This document shows, piece by piece, positions 9,188 to 17,925 of a stretch of DNA of 64,000 nucleotides (its first letter is position 1; each line of letters begins with the position of its first letter). The stretch is from assembly GCA_017795045.1 (NCBI GenBank), contig CP051244.1, forward strand, positions 2,389,988 to 2,453,987. The letters are read 5' to 3'. The translations under genes and the position numbers were made by a program. The notes below the pieces were generated by a model that had not been told where the DNA came from, made no database searches, and saw nothing but the letters and a program-made list of their open reading frames with translations. The stretch comes from Allomuricauda sp. (GTDB taxonomy: Bacteria; Bacteroidota; Bacteroidia; Flavobacteriales; Flavobacteriaceae).

Positions 9188-9679
9188 TTAAGCGGCAGGT
9201 AATTCCTTTTCCAACGCCAAGAAGTTTGTCAGAATGTTGTTGCGATCATAAATGGGAACTATTTTGATATGGCATATATAGGTTTCCCCATTCTTACGGT
9301 AGTTTATAATAGAACCTTTGTATCCATGCCTATGCTTTAACTGTTCCCGAATTTCCATTTTAATGGTTTTTGAAGTTTTGGGTCCTTGGAGAAAATGAGG
9401 CTTTTGCCCCAACGCAAAACTTTTGGAGTATCCCGTCATTTCTTGGAAACCGTTGCTTACCCAAACAATATTTTGATTGGATTTTGTAAGGACAAGCGCA
9501 TCATATTCTTCTTCAAGGATGGTTTCCCGTACCTTGGAAGCGATTTCACTTTTTAGAATTGACTGTAGTTGGGTGACGTCATTTTTTCTCCGTAGTCGCC
9601 CACATAATTTGTGGTAATGCTCCAAATACATGTCAAAACTAAGTAGGGGCGAAACATAGGTTTTATTTTCTTCCTTCAT
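9188..9679 (-). CDS. PAS/LOV-like single-domain protein lacking the photoactive cysteine
   Basis: Small cytoplasmic protein of 163 residues: about 45 residues of helical N-terminal extension, then one PAS domain. The domain resembles LOV photoreceptors (NGFQEMTGYS, HFLQGPKTS, NYRKNGETY), but the signature GxNCRFLQ reads GQKPHFLQ, so the flavin-binding cysteine is proline. The usual Trp-Asn after the NYRK segment reads Ile-Cys, and the final flavin-contacting Gln appears to be Glu. There is no output domain. It may bind another ligand or a partner. It is last in the leftward metE unit, 24 bp after the thioesterase gene. Confidence 0.82.
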   Translation of the reverse strand: MKEENKTYVSPLLSFDMYLEHYHKLCGRLRRKNDVTQLQSILKSEIASKVRETILEEEYDALVLTKSNQNIVWVSNGFQEMTGYSKSFALGQKPHFLQGPKTSKTIKMEIREQLKHRHGYKGSIINYRKNGETYICHIKIVPIYDRNNILTNFLALEKELPAA

Positions 9680-9703
9680 ATTCCCATGGTTTAGTGGTGG
9701 GTT

Positions 9704-10087
9704 TTACAATACTGGAATAGGCTTTTTGTTTTCGTCCAACGCCACAAAGGTAAATAGGCCACTTATGGCCTTTTCCCGGGTATTGGAGTACATTTCTTCC
9801 AGAAAAATATCTACCTGGACCTTTAGGCTTGTATTCCCTATCTTCACTACCGAGCCTATCAATTCTATGATGGTTCCTGAGGGGATGGAGGATTCAAAAT
9901 CAATGCGGTCCGTACTCACCGTGACCATCTGTTTTCTGCTAAAGCGGGTTGCGGTAATAAAGGCCACCTCATCCATTAAGCTAAGGGCAGTACCTCCAAA
10001 AAGTGTATCGTAATGGTTCACCGTATTGGGAAATACCGCTTTGAATATATTGGTTTTGGATTGCTCTATCCGTTCAGCTGTTGTCAT
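9704..10087 (-). CDS. Hotdog-fold acyl-CoA thioesterase (YciA-like)
   Basis: Cytoplasmic single hotdog-domain protein of 127 residues. The family signature NHYDTLFGGTALSLMDEVA lies near residues 23-41 with the catalytic Asp in MDEVAF, followed by the strand VTVSTDRIDFESSIPSG. It hydrolyses acyl-CoA thioesters, chain length unknown. The start codon overlaps the end of the upstream cysteine-rich gene by 14 bp, implying translational coupling. It belongs to the leftward unit starting with metE. Confidence 0.88.
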   Translation of the reverse strand: MTTAERIEQSKTNIFKAVFPNTVNHYDTLFGGTALSLMDEVAFITATRFSRKQMVTVSTDRIDFESSIPSGTIIELIGSVVKIGNTSLKVQVDIFLEEMYSNTREKAISGLFTFVALDENKKPIPVL

Positions 10088-10331
10088 GGTTTTTTCTGTA
10101 ATAAATCCCTAGTATTTTTTTTAAGGATTGTTGATGTTTTAAGTTCCTGTATTGGGCCTTTAGTGCTTTCATACATTGGGCACAAAGACAATCGTCATAT
10201 TTTAGATTAATGTATCCAGACTCTTCCTTATCGAGTTCAACAGTCGTACATTGACACAAGGTGATGGAACCCATTTTACATTCGAAACGGGTATTGCAGC
10301 GCGGGCAATTTTTTTCCTCGTGGTGTGCCAT
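10074..10331 (-). CDS. Cysteine-rich CWC-type small protein
   Basis: An 85-residue protein whose cysteines look metal-binding: CPRC at residues 9-12, C18, CQC at 26-28 and a C-terminal CLCAQC. The N-terminal pattern (CPRCNTRFEC, then a short spacer, LCQC) matches the cysteine-rich CWC family of unknown role. The C-terminal 30 residues are basic. It lies 36 bp downstream of metE and overlaps the thioesterase gene by 14 bp, so it is probably expressed with both. Confidence 0.8.
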   Translation of the reverse strand: MAHHEEKNCPRCNTRFECKMGSITLCQCTTVELDKEESGYINLKYDDCLCAQCMKALKAQYRNLKHQQSLKKILGIYYRKNHDNS

Positions 10332-10339
10332 ATGGGTAA

Positions 10340-10361
10340 GGGGCCAATTTTCATTGGCCCC
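10340..10361 (-). terminator. Stem-loop between metE and the cysteine-rich gene
   Basis: Perfect 9-bp inverted repeat GGGGCCAAT/ATTGGCCCC with a 4-nt loop in the 36-bp gap. On the minus strand no T tract follows, so it is more likely an attenuating or RNA-processing hairpin than a full terminator. Confidence 0.4.
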
Positions 10362-10367
10362 ATTGTT

Positions 10368-12689
10368 TTAGTGCACTGGTTGTTTAATGGTATCTCTCAT
10401 CTGTTGTGCGGCCGAAACCATGATCTTCAGAGCCTCCTTGGTCTCTTCCCAACCTCTTGTTTTCAATCCACAGTCTGGGTTTACCCATAACTTGGAAGCA
10501 GGCAACACTTTTTCAGCTTTTTGTAAAAGCCCCAAAATCTCTTTGGAGGAAGGAACCCGTGGGGAATGGATGTCATACACCCCGGGCCCTATATTGTTGG
10601 GATAATCGAACTGATAAAAAGCATCCAACAGTTCCATTTGGGATCGGGAACACTCAATGGTGATTACATCGGCATCCATGTCCGCAATGCTCTGGATAAT
10701 ATCATTGAACTCGGAATAGCACATATGTGTGTGGATCTGTGTGGAATCCTTTACACCACTTGTAGATAGCCGAAAGGCCCCTATGGCCCATTCCATATAA
10801 TGGTTCCAATCTTTTTTGCGCAAAGGCAATCCTTCGCGGATGGCAGGCTCATCTACTTGGATTATGTTGATGCCTTCTTTTTCCAGATCCAAGACTTCAT
10901 CCAGAATGGCCAATGCAATTTGCTCACAGGTAGCGGATCGGGGCTGATCATCCCGAGCAAAAGACCATTGCAAAATGGTTACAGGTCCAGTCAACATTCC
11001 CTTTACAGGTTTGTTGGTCAATGATTGTGCAAATGAAGTCCAGAAAACCGTCATGGGATTTGGTCTGGAGACATCGCCATAAATAACAGGGGGTTTTACG
11101 CAGCGCGATCCGTAACTTTGGACCCATCCGTTTTGGGTGAACGTGAAGCCTTCCAGTTGTTCCCCGAAGTACTCCACCATATCGTTACGTTCAAATTCGC
11201 CATGCACGGGTACGTCCAGGCCAATTTCTTCTTGTAATGCTATTGCTTTTTCGGTCTCACTTTTTAGATATGCAACATATTGTTCCTCATTGATCACCCC
11301 CTTTTTAAACAATGACCTATTTTGTCTCACTTCGCTAGTTTGAGGGAAAGACCCAATGGTAGTGGTTGGGAAAAGTGGAAGCTTTAAATGTGATTCTTGC
11401 AGGACCTTCCTTTTCTCAAACGGGGATTGTCTATGGTAATCCTTTTCATCCAACTGTTCCAGACGTTGTTTCACTTTGGTTTTATGGATTAATGTGGAAT
11501 TCTCCCTTTTTTTGATGGAAGCCAAATTCTCCTTGAAAAGAGGATGGGATCCATGATCAGGGATATGGGCCAGTGTCTTTAGACTTTGGAGTTCTTCCAA
11601 TTTCTGTTTGGCGAAGGCCATCCAATCCTTTATTTCGTTGGAAAGCACTTTCTCGTTTTGTTCCAAGTCCAAATCATAAGGCACGTGCAACAACGAACAA
11701 GATGGAGATATGAAGATACGGTCCTCTCCTAATTGTTGTTTGGCTTGCTGAATATATTGCAATGAGGCTGCGAAGTCATTTTTCCAAATATTCCGCCCAT
11801 CGACCACACCCAAAGAAAGAGAAATGTTTTCTCTGCGTTTATCGGACTTTAAAACCTGTTTCAGTTGATTGGGCCCTCTTTTCAAATCCAAGTGGAGTGC
11901 ACATACCGGCAATGAAAGCACAGTATCAAGATTGTTCCCGTAATCCCCAAAATAACTGGCCAAATAGGTTTTTAGGTTTGGGAATTTTTCTGAAATCCTA
12001 TGATATACATGGATAATGGCTTCTTGCTCCTCATGTGTAAGGTCTGTGGACAGTATAGGCTCATCAAATTGTACCCAGGTCGCTCCCGCTTCCGTCAATC
12101 TTTCCAAAATGGTAAAATATACAGGAAGAAGCTTGGACAATAAATCAAGCCTTTTAAAACCCTCTTCTTTTTCCTTCCCCAGTAGCAGATAGGTTACAGG
12201 ACCCAAAAGCACAGGTTTCGTATGGATTCCAAGTGCTTTGGCTTCATTGAATTCGTCAATGACTTTTGAGGATAGTAGTGCAAACTCTTGATCTTTGGTA
12301 AATTCAGGAACGATGTAGTGATAATTCGTATCGAACCATTTCGTCATTTCCATGGCAATGACATCCACGCCATCTTTTTGCAAGCCCCTCGCCATGGCAA
12401 AATAAAGATCCAATAAATTTTCATTGGATGCCTGGGCATTTTTGTAGCGCTCTGGAATGGCACCCACCATTAAAGTGGTGTCCAGAACCTGATCATAAAA
12501 TGAAAAATCGTTGGAAGGGATAAGGTCGATTCCCTTTTCGTGTTGGAGCTTCCAGTTTTCTTTTCGGATGCTCTTTCCGGTCACGAGCAGTTCCTCCAAA
12601 GAAATCTTGCCCGACCAATACTTTTCGCAAGCCCTTTTCAGCTCACGGTGGGCACCAACTCTTGGGTAACCCAAATTGCTTGTCTTCAT
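10368..12689 (-). CDS. metE: Cobalamin-independent methionine synthase MetE
   Basis: Transfers the methyl group of methyltetrahydropteroyltriglutamate to homocysteine, the last step of methionine synthesis, in the cytoplasm. The 773 residues start at MKTSNLGYPRVG, the conserved N-terminus; an upstream in-frame start would add nine poorly supported residues. The C-terminal half has the zinc ligands in THMCYSEF (His, Cys), the following IECSRS segment (Glu) and NPDCGLKTRGW (Cys), plus FPTTTIGSFPQT opening the catalytic domain. A cobalamin riboswitch lies upstream, so the gene is probably shut off when B12 is plentiful. Confidence 0.97.
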   Translation of the reverse strand: MKTSNLGYPRVGAHRELKRACEKYWSGKISLEELLVTGKSIRKENWKLQHEKGIDLIPSNDFSFYDQVLDTTLMVGAIPERYKNAQASNENLLDLYFAMARGLQKDGVDVIAMEMTKWFDTNYHYIVPEFTKDQEFALLSSKVIDEFNEAKALGIHTKPVLLGPVTYLLLGKEKEEGFKRLDLLSKLLPVYFTILERLTEAGATWVQFDEPILSTDLTHEEQEAIIHVYHRISEKFPNLKTYLASYFGDYGNNLDTVLSLPVCALHLDLKRGPNQLKQVLKSDKRRENISLSLGVVDGRNIWKNDFAASLQYIQQAKQQLGEDRIFISPSCSLLHVPYDLDLEQNEKVLSNEIKDWMAFAKQKLEELQSLKTLAHIPDHGSHPLFKENLASIKKRENSTLIHKTKVKQRLEQLDEKDYHRQSPFEKRKVLQESHLKLPLFPTTTIGSFPQTSEVRQNRSLFKKGVINEEQYVAYLKSETEKAIALQEEIGLDVPVHGEFERNDMVEYFGEQLEGFTFTQNGWVQSYGSRCVKPPVIYGDVSRPNPMTVFWTSFAQSLTNKPVKGMLTGPVTILQWSFARDDQPRSATCEQIALAILDEVLDLEKEGINIIQVDEPAIREGLPLRKKDWNHYMEWAIGAFRLSTSGVKDSTQIHTHMCYSEFNDIIQSIADMDADVITIECSRSQMELLDAFYQFDYPNNIGPGVYDIHSPRVPSSKEILGLLQKAEKVLPASKLWVNPDCGLKTRGWEETKEALKIMVSAAQQMRDTIKQPVH

Positions 12690-12815
12690 TGCTAAAGCTT
12701 TTATAAAATTGAACAATTAGATAAAAGCTCCTTAGCTCAACTTCGCAATGCCTTAAAACAAGAAGAACGCGTACGGAATTTGCCCGGGTTGATGGGAAAG
12801 TTCAAACGTTCGACC

Positions 12816-12857
12816 TGCCTTATACGCGAAGGCACCGTCAAAATCCCACAAAGTGGG
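12816..12857 (-). promoter_or_regulatory. Hairpins between B12 riboswitch and metE
   Basis: Downstream of the riboswitch core are two perfect hairpins: TCCCAC/GTGGGA (12843-12857) and TGCCTT/AAGGCA (12816-12834). Neither has a T tract on the minus strand, so control may act on translation or by kissing-loop pairing rather than termination. The remaining leader to the metE start is about 125 nt with no clear motif. Confidence 0.35.
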
Positions 12858-12861
12858 AACG

Positions 12862-13015
12862 AAAAGGCAGGTATCCTGGCTCATCCGATTTTTACCGCCT
12901 TCTCATCTTTTTAGAAAGACAATGGCTCTAATGGCAAAAACATGCTATCCCAAAATGGGATCGGACTTACAGTTGCGCGTCAGCTCGTGATTTACACACG
13001 ATTCCCTTTTAACTC
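12862..13015 (-). ncRNA. Cobalamin riboswitch
   Basis: On the minus strand the leader begins with AAAAGGGAATCGTGTG and AAATCACGAGCTGACGCGC, continues to the conserved CAACTGTAAG (complement near 12965-12975), and ends in a B12 box GAGCCAGGATACCTGCC (complement of 12865-12881). Order, spacing and the box match the cobalamin riboswitch family. It sits about 175 nt before metE, the B12-independent enzyme that B12 would be expected to repress. The region 12690-13206 holds no gene. Confidence 0.92.
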
Positions 13016-13162
13016 CATTCTTCAATGAAGACCTTTATCGTTTTGATAAAGAAATTAAGTAAAGAACTTATTTGGTGTAAAAATATGGAATAATCACATC
13101 ATTTGGCAAGTCTGGTGGATATAAGAAATTTAAAAGCCTTATTTGTCGTTTGCTTGTAATGA

Positions 13163-13187
13163 AAAAGCCCTCATTTGGAGGGCTTTT
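13163..13187 (-). terminator. Terminator of the M28 peptidase gene
   Basis: AAAAGCCCTC, 5-nt loop, GAGGGCTTTT. A 10-bp perfect stem with flanking A/T runs that can work in both directions; it lies 20 bp past the peptidase stop. Confidence 0.85.
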
Positions 13188-13206
13188 CTGTATGATTCCT
13201 TGAATA

Positions 13207-14772
13207 TTATTCAATGGGTTTGTCTACCAGAACCTTATTGGGTCTATTGGCTACTTCCCACGCCGTATGGAAAATAAGACGGCTTCGGTTCTCCAAAAGA
13301 TCGTAGTTGATTTTGTCCGGGGTATCGCCCGGTCTGTGGTAATCCGCATGGGTTCCGTTGAAATAGAAAATTATGGGGATATTGTTTTTGGCAAAGTTGT
13401 AATGATCACTTCGATAATAGAACCTATTGGGGTCGTTTTCATCGTTGTAAGTGTAATCAAACTCAATGTTGGTGTATTTCTTGTTTACCTCTTCTGATAA
13501 GTTGTGGAGTTCCGTACTCAACTTGTCTGAACCGATGAGATACAAATAGTTTCTGTCCCCATCCCTGTTGGGGTCTATACGGCCGATCATGTCTATATTG
13601 AGGTCGGCCACGGTTTGGTGTAAAGGAAATATAGGGTCTACATCCGTATAGTATCTGGAACCCAACAGCCCTTTTTCCTCTCCGGTCACATGAAGAAATA
13701 CAATGGACCGCTTTGGTCCATGGCCTTCATCGGCAGCTTGCTTAAAGGCTTGGGCTATTTCCAAAAGAGCAACGGTCCCAGAGCCGTCGTCATCCGCGCC
13801 GTTGTTGATTTCGCCATTGGCATTGACCCCAATATGGTCTAGATGCGATGAAATGATGACATATTCATCGGGCTTTTCGGACCCTTTCAATACCGCAACG
13901 ACATTTTCTGAGTCAATCTTTTCGTTTCCACTTTCCACACTCAATTTTATGTCTACCGTGATTTTTTCCGGTGTGGCATTGGCATCAATATCCTTTTTAA
14001 GGTTGGTGGCGGATTTTTCGTTGAGCATGATCAAGAACACCTCGCTGTTGTCCCCGGCCAACTCCATTTTGCCACTACTATTGGTTTTTATAAAATTAAA
14101 ATACCCTTGGTACCGAGGGTAGTTTAGGGAGTCATAATATAAAATTCCCCGGGCGCCCTTATCAATGGCCAGATTGGCCTTCTTTTCCATGCCATCGGAC
14201 ATATTGCCCCAGACCGATTTTTGATCGGTACCGGTCACTACATAGGTGCCATCTGTATTGGCGGGTTCCCCTGCTTTGATGAGAACTACTTTTCCATTTA
14301 CATCCAGTCCGGTATAATCCGAATAGTTGCCGTCTTCGACCCCATAGCCTACATATATGATTTCATTATAATCACCTTGCGCCACCGTAAAGGTCACCAC
14401 ATCTTCCCCTAAGGGAAAAGTGGTGTTGTTTATGCTGATGCTACCTTGGGGCACACCGGCCACTTCAAGGGGAACTTTTTGAAAATAGTCGCCATCTACC
14501 TTGGCTGCTGGAATGTCCATGGCCTCATATTGGGCTTTCAGGTATTCCGCTGCTTTCTTTTGGCCGGGTTTTCCGGTTTCCCTCCCCTCGAACTCATCTG
14601 ATGCATAGGTATATAAATGTTCCTTTAATTCATCTTGGGTAATGGTATGGGCATAGGTAATGGACAAATCCGGTCCTTGCTGGGTTGCTGTTGAGGCATT
14701 TTCTGAAACTGTTTTTTGGGAGGAGTTGCAGGCAAACATCAGGCCCAGGGCAAACAAGCAGATTTTTTTCAT
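13207..14772 (-). CDS. M28 family metallopeptidase, lipoprotein
   Basis: Secreted aminopeptidase-like zinc enzyme. The chosen ATG gives MKKICLFALGLMFAC, a lipoprotein signal with lipobox cysteine at residue 15; an upstream TTG codon is less likely. A protease-associated (PA) insertion occupies roughly residues 115-230. The catalytic domain has the zinc motifs of family M28: ISSHLDHIG, NNGADDDGSGTVALLE and HVTGEEKGLLGSRYY, and a late histidine in RSDHYNFAKNNIP. About 521 residues fits PA-containing M28 peptidases. It probably trims peptides at the cell surface. Confidence 0.93.
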   Translation of the reverse strand: MKKICLFALGLMFACNSSQKTVSENASTATQQGPDLSITYAHTITQDELKEHLYTYASDEFEGRETGKPGQKKAAEYLKAQYEAMDIPAAKVDGDYFQKVPLEVAGVPQGSISINNTTFPLGEDVVTFTVAQGDYNEIIYVGYGVEDGNYSDYTGLDVNGKVVLIKAGEPANTDGTYVVTGTDQKSVWGNMSDGMEKKANLAIDKGARGILYYDSLNYPRYQGYFNFIKTNSSGKMELAGDNSEVFLIMLNEKSATNLKKDIDANATPEKITVDIKLSVESGNEKIDSENVVAVLKGSEKPDEYVIISSHLDHIGVNANGEINNGADDDGSGTVALLEIAQAFKQAADEGHGPKRSIVFLHVTGEEKGLLGSRYYTDVDPIFPLHQTVADLNIDMIGRIDPNRDGDRNYLYLIGSDKLSTELHNLSEEVNKKYTNIEFDYTYNDENDPNRFYYRSDHYNFAKNNIPIIFYFNGTHADYHRPGDTPDKINYDLLENRSRLIFHTAWEVANRPNKVLVDKPIE

Positions 14773-14940
14773 TGTGTGATAGGTTTTCAAAATTTACCAA
14801 AAGTACTTAAAAGATTACGAAAGAAATGATGGGCGCCTGATTAACTTTTTCAAGCCCTTTATGTATCTTGGCTCCCTATTTTAGAGCTTTGTGGTTAACC
14901 TAAAACAGGGCGATATTTTGCCTTGGAAATGATTCGAAGT

Positions 14941-16197
14941 ATGGGTAAGAACAAGAACGTCATAGTGGTCGGTGGGGGCATTGTTGGACTTTCAACAGCC
15001 TATTTTTTGCAAAAGGAGGGACACCAGGTCACGGTTTTGGACAAGTCCGATATTACTTCCGGGGCCTCTTTTGTCAATGCCGGTTATTTAACGCCTAGCC
15101 ACATTATTTCTTTGGCCTCCCCGGGAATGATTTCAAAGGGAATCAAGTATATGTTCAATTCTTCCAGTCCGTTTTATATGAAGCCCCGATTGGATATGGA
15201 TTTCTTCAAATGGGCCTGGTACTTCAAGAAATCATCCACCAAGGAAAAGGTGGAGCGGTCCATGCCTGTCATCAGGGACATTAACCTTATCAGTAGAAAG
15301 TTGTATGAGGACATGAAGGCTTCGGGCGATCTGGGTGATTTTCATTTGGGTGATAAAGGTCTGCTCATGATGTATCAGACCGATCAAGCAAGGGACCATG
15401 AATTGGAAGTAATGGAGAAAGCCGGTGCATTGGGGTTGGAAGGCAGACATTTGAGCAAGTCCGAACTCCAGAAGATGGAACCCAATGTTGAGCTGAATGC
15501 CGAAGGGGCCATTTTATACGAATGCGACCGACATACCACCCCGCCCCAGATTATGAAAAGTATGGTGGATTTCCTTTCCAAAGTAGGAGTGACCATTAAA
15601 AAGGACGAAGAGGTGGTAGACTTGAAGATTTTAGGAAATACCATTTCGGAAGTGGTCACCAATAAAGGAAGTTATGTAGCCGATGAAGTGGTTTTTGCGG
15701 CAGGTTCATGGACTTCTCTTCTTTCCAAAAAATTGAAAATAAAGCTTCCGTTGCAGGCGGGAAAAGGATATCGCATCAATGTGGAAGCACCCACCGGAAT
15801 ATCCATGCCCGCAATTTTAATGGAATCCAAAATGGCGGTCACGCCAATGAAAGGTTTTACCCGTTTTGCTGGGACCATGGAGTTTTCAGGAATCAATAGC
15901 ATCATTCGTAAAGAAAGGGTGGAAGCCATTGCCAAGGGAGCAACACATTATTACAAAGGACTTACCATATCAGAAGAGGACAAGAACAATGCCCAGTGCG
16001 GTCTGCGTCCGGTTACCCCAGATGGCCTACCATATATTGGACGACCCAAAGGTTTTGATAATCTCATTATAGCCACAGGTCATGCCATGATGGGGTGGAG
16101 TTTGGGCCCTGCCACCGGTAAATTTGTAACAGAATTGGTCTCAGGGGAAAAGACATCCATGGACCTAAGTGCGTTTCATCCCGATCGTAAGTTTTAA
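14941..16197 (+). CDS. FAD-dependent oxidoreductase, D-amino acid dehydrogenase-like
   Basis: DAO-superfamily flavoprotein. The dinucleotide-binding motif VIVVGGGIVGLSTAYFL is at the N-terminus; GASFVNAGYLTPS, YECDRHTTPPQ and the C-terminal FAD segment CGLRPVTPDGLPYIG...ATGHAMMGWSLGPATG match DadA-type D-amino acid dehydrogenases and relatives. An in-frame ATG 12 bp upstream (14929) is also possible. Substrate is unknown. It is divergent from the M28 peptidase with 168 bp between starts. Confidence 0.88.
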   Translation: MGKNKNVIVVGGGIVGLSTAYFLQKEGHQVTVLDKSDITSGASFVNAGYLTPSHIISLASPGMISKGIKYMFNSSSPFYMKPRLDMDFFKWAWYFKKSSTKEKVERSMPVIRDINLISRKLYEDMKASGDLGDFHLGDKGLLMMYQTDQARDHELEVMEKAGALGLEGRHLSKSELQKMEPNVELNAEGAILYECDRHTTPPQIMKSMVDFLSKVGVTIKKDEEVVDLKILGNTISEVVTNKGSYVADEVVFAAGSWTSLLSKKLKIKLPLQAGKGYRINVEAPTGISMPAILMESKMAVTPMKGFTRFAGTMEFSGINSIIRKERVEAIAKGATHYYKGLTISEEDKNNAQCGLRPVTPDGLPYIGRPKGFDNLIIATGHAMMGWSLGPATGKFVTELVSGEKTSMDLSAFHPDRKF

Positions 16198-16268
16198 AGT
16201 CCATATTTTCTTTGGGTTAATTTAGGCACGGTATGTGCCATAAATTTTTTAGTTGCTCTTTTTAAAAG

Positions 16269-16276
16269 TAATTTTG
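16269..16276 (+). promoter_or_regulatory. -7 box close to a start codon
   Basis: TAATTTTG fits TAnnTTTG and ends only 4 nt before the ATG at 16281, predicting a leaderless or nearly leaderless mRNA. Confidence 0.45.
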
Positions 16277-16280
16277 TCCT

Positions 16281-17216
16281 ATGATAAAAGACTACACCAT
16301 ACTTTCATTCTTTCTCTTTTTTCTGAATCTCAGTCTATATCCCCAAGAGGTCCGCATATTTCATGTGGGGGATTTTGACCTGAATGGGAAGGTAAAGTCG
16401 TGTCTGGTGATCACGGATTATGGCAGGGAGTCTTTCGAGTTTAATGAAGAGGGGGTGTTGAAACGGACGGTGACCCAATACAACGATTCCGATCAAGATA
16501 TTACCTATTATAAGTACGATGGTGGGGAATTGGTGGAAAAACGCATGGAAAGCTATAAGAACAATACGTTGGACGCATCTACCTCCATGGCCAATTTTTA
16601 CACCATTGATACGGTGCCACAACGTAAAGTATTGGAAAAAATCGTTTCCTATGACAAACAGTTCTTGGAACAGCAGGAATACCAATACAATGAAGAGGGT
16701 AAGTTGGAGCGGATCATTACTTCCAATGCCGAAGGAGTGGATGAGACCACTTTTGAATACACCCCTTATAAAAATGAGATTACCGTAAGTACGTTTACCA
16801 ATGGTATTTTGGAAAAATCCGTTCGCACGTCGGAACGGAAAACTAAAAAAGGGGTACAGGAAGTGATCCTTACCAAGGAGTATATAGATGGGGAACCCAA
16901 CCGTGCCACTGAGGAAGTTTTTAGTCCAAACGGTAAACTGGTTACCAGCGAAGACTTTTTGTACAATGTAGCGGAAAAGGAATTTATCTCACAAGAGAAA
17001 CGCTTTTATCATTATTCGGATGGAGTATTGGATAAGGTGGTGACCAAGACCGTGACCACGGAAGCTGTTAAGGAATACATATTTCAGTTTGATAACCACC
17101 AGGAAAAAAACTGGGTAAAGCAAATCATCACCCCAAACAACACCTACATCACCCGGGTGATTACCTATTACCCAGAGAAAGAAGAAACCCAACAGGGGCC
17201 CAATGACAAGAAATAG
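16281..17216 (+). CDS. Secreted protein with YD-like repeats, function unknown
   Basis: 311 residues with an N-terminal signal sequence (MIKDYTILSFFLFFLNLSLY). The rest has recurring short segments of tyrosine, glycine and acidic residues (EYQYNEEGKLERI, FYHYSDGVLDKV, YKYDGGELVEK), resembling the YD or antigen-type beta repeats of Bacteroidota surface proteins. No catalytic motif is visible. Probably periplasmic or surface exposed. It ends 3 bp from the convergent hydrolase gene. Confidence 0.72.
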   Translation: MIKDYTILSFFLFFLNLSLYPQEVRIFHVGDFDLNGKVKSCLVITDYGRESFEFNEEGVLKRTVTQYNDSDQDITYYKYDGGELVEKRMESYKNNTLDASTSMANFYTIDTVPQRKVLEKIVSYDKQFLEQQEYQYNEEGKLERIITSNAEGVDETTFEYTPYKNEITVSTFTNGILEKSVRTSERKTKKGVQEVILTKEYIDGEPNRATEEVFSPNGKLVTSEDFLYNVAEKEFISQEKRFYHYSDGVLDKVVTKTVTTEAVKEYIFQFDNHQEKNWVKQIITPNNTYITRVITYYPEKEETQQGPNDKK

Positions 17217-17219
17217 GGG

Positions 17220-17864
17220 TTAGACCAAACCCCGAATGAGTTTTGGTTTCACCTCATGACCACCTTTGAACATCAGAACTTCAGCCTTTCCTTGGAACAG
17301 GTCCTCGATTTTTATTTTTTCGGAAGCTAATCGTTCGGGGGTTATAAACTCGTCTTTATCCCCATAGATGAATTTTACCTGCGTTGTGTCCCGATCAAGG
17401 AAATCAAAGTCTTCTTTTTTGAGTTCGTTCGGAATTCCCCCGGCATATAAAACCAAGGCATGGCATTTCAGCTTTTTATGGACCAAGAAACGGGTGGCCA
17501 CCGAAACCCCTTGGGAAAATCCAAAAAGAACAAGATTTATGTGGGAAGGTATTTGTTCTGCTTGGAGAACCGCATCTACATAATGGATGACATTTTCAAT
17601 CTCCATGGAAGTATTCTCCTTGGTCAACCAACTGGCCCCAACATATTTATATTCATTCTTCAGGTAATACTTGGAGGGAGCTTGGGGAACAATGATATAA
17701 TTTTCATCGGGGTCAAGACCTTCAAAATACTTCACAAAATATCGACTTAGATAGCCAATGCCGTGGAATACCAACCAAACGTTTTTGGTTTTTTCTCCCA
17801 GTGAATTCTGCGTAAGATAGGTGTTTTTAGCGGCGTACGTTACCGTTTCTTCTTTGGGGAACAT
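17220..17864 (-). CDS. Alpha/beta hydrolase (carboxylesterase/phospholipase-like)
   Basis: Cytoplasmic serine hydrolase of 214 residues. The nucleophile elbow is GFSQG (serine near residue 118); the acid is likely in FIYGDKDEFI and the catalytic His in FKGGHEVKP near the C-terminus. The N-terminal strand WLVFHGIGY gives the oxyanion region. It resembles the small esterase family of bacterial carboxylesterases and phospholipases; substrate unknown. It is divergent from the menaquinone genes with a 61-bp gap, an arrangement I cannot interpret further. Confidence 0.85.
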   Translation of the reverse strand: MFPKEETVTYAAKNTYLTQNSLGEKTKNVWLVFHGIGYLSRYFVKYFEGLDPDENYIIVPQAPSKYYLKNEYKYVGASWLTKENTSMEIENVIHYVDAVLQAEQIPSHINLVLFGFSQGVSVATRFLVHKKLKCHALVLYAGGIPNELKKEDFDFLDRDTTQVKFIYGDKDEFITPERLASEKIKIEDLFQGKAEVLMFKGGHEVKPKLIRGLV

Positions 17865-17872
17865 AAAGTGGA

Positions 17873-17900
17873 TTGTAGGGGTACTATTGATTTAGCTTTG
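17873..17900 (+). promoter_or_regulatory. Promoter of the menaquinone gene run
   Basis: TTG (17873-17875), 17 nt, TAGCTTTG (17893-17900). A reasonable Bacteroidota promoter 25 nt before the thioesterase start; it could drive thioesterase, menF and menD. Confidence 0.55.
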
Positions 17901-17925
17901 TGTAATTTTACAAAAAAATAGAACG

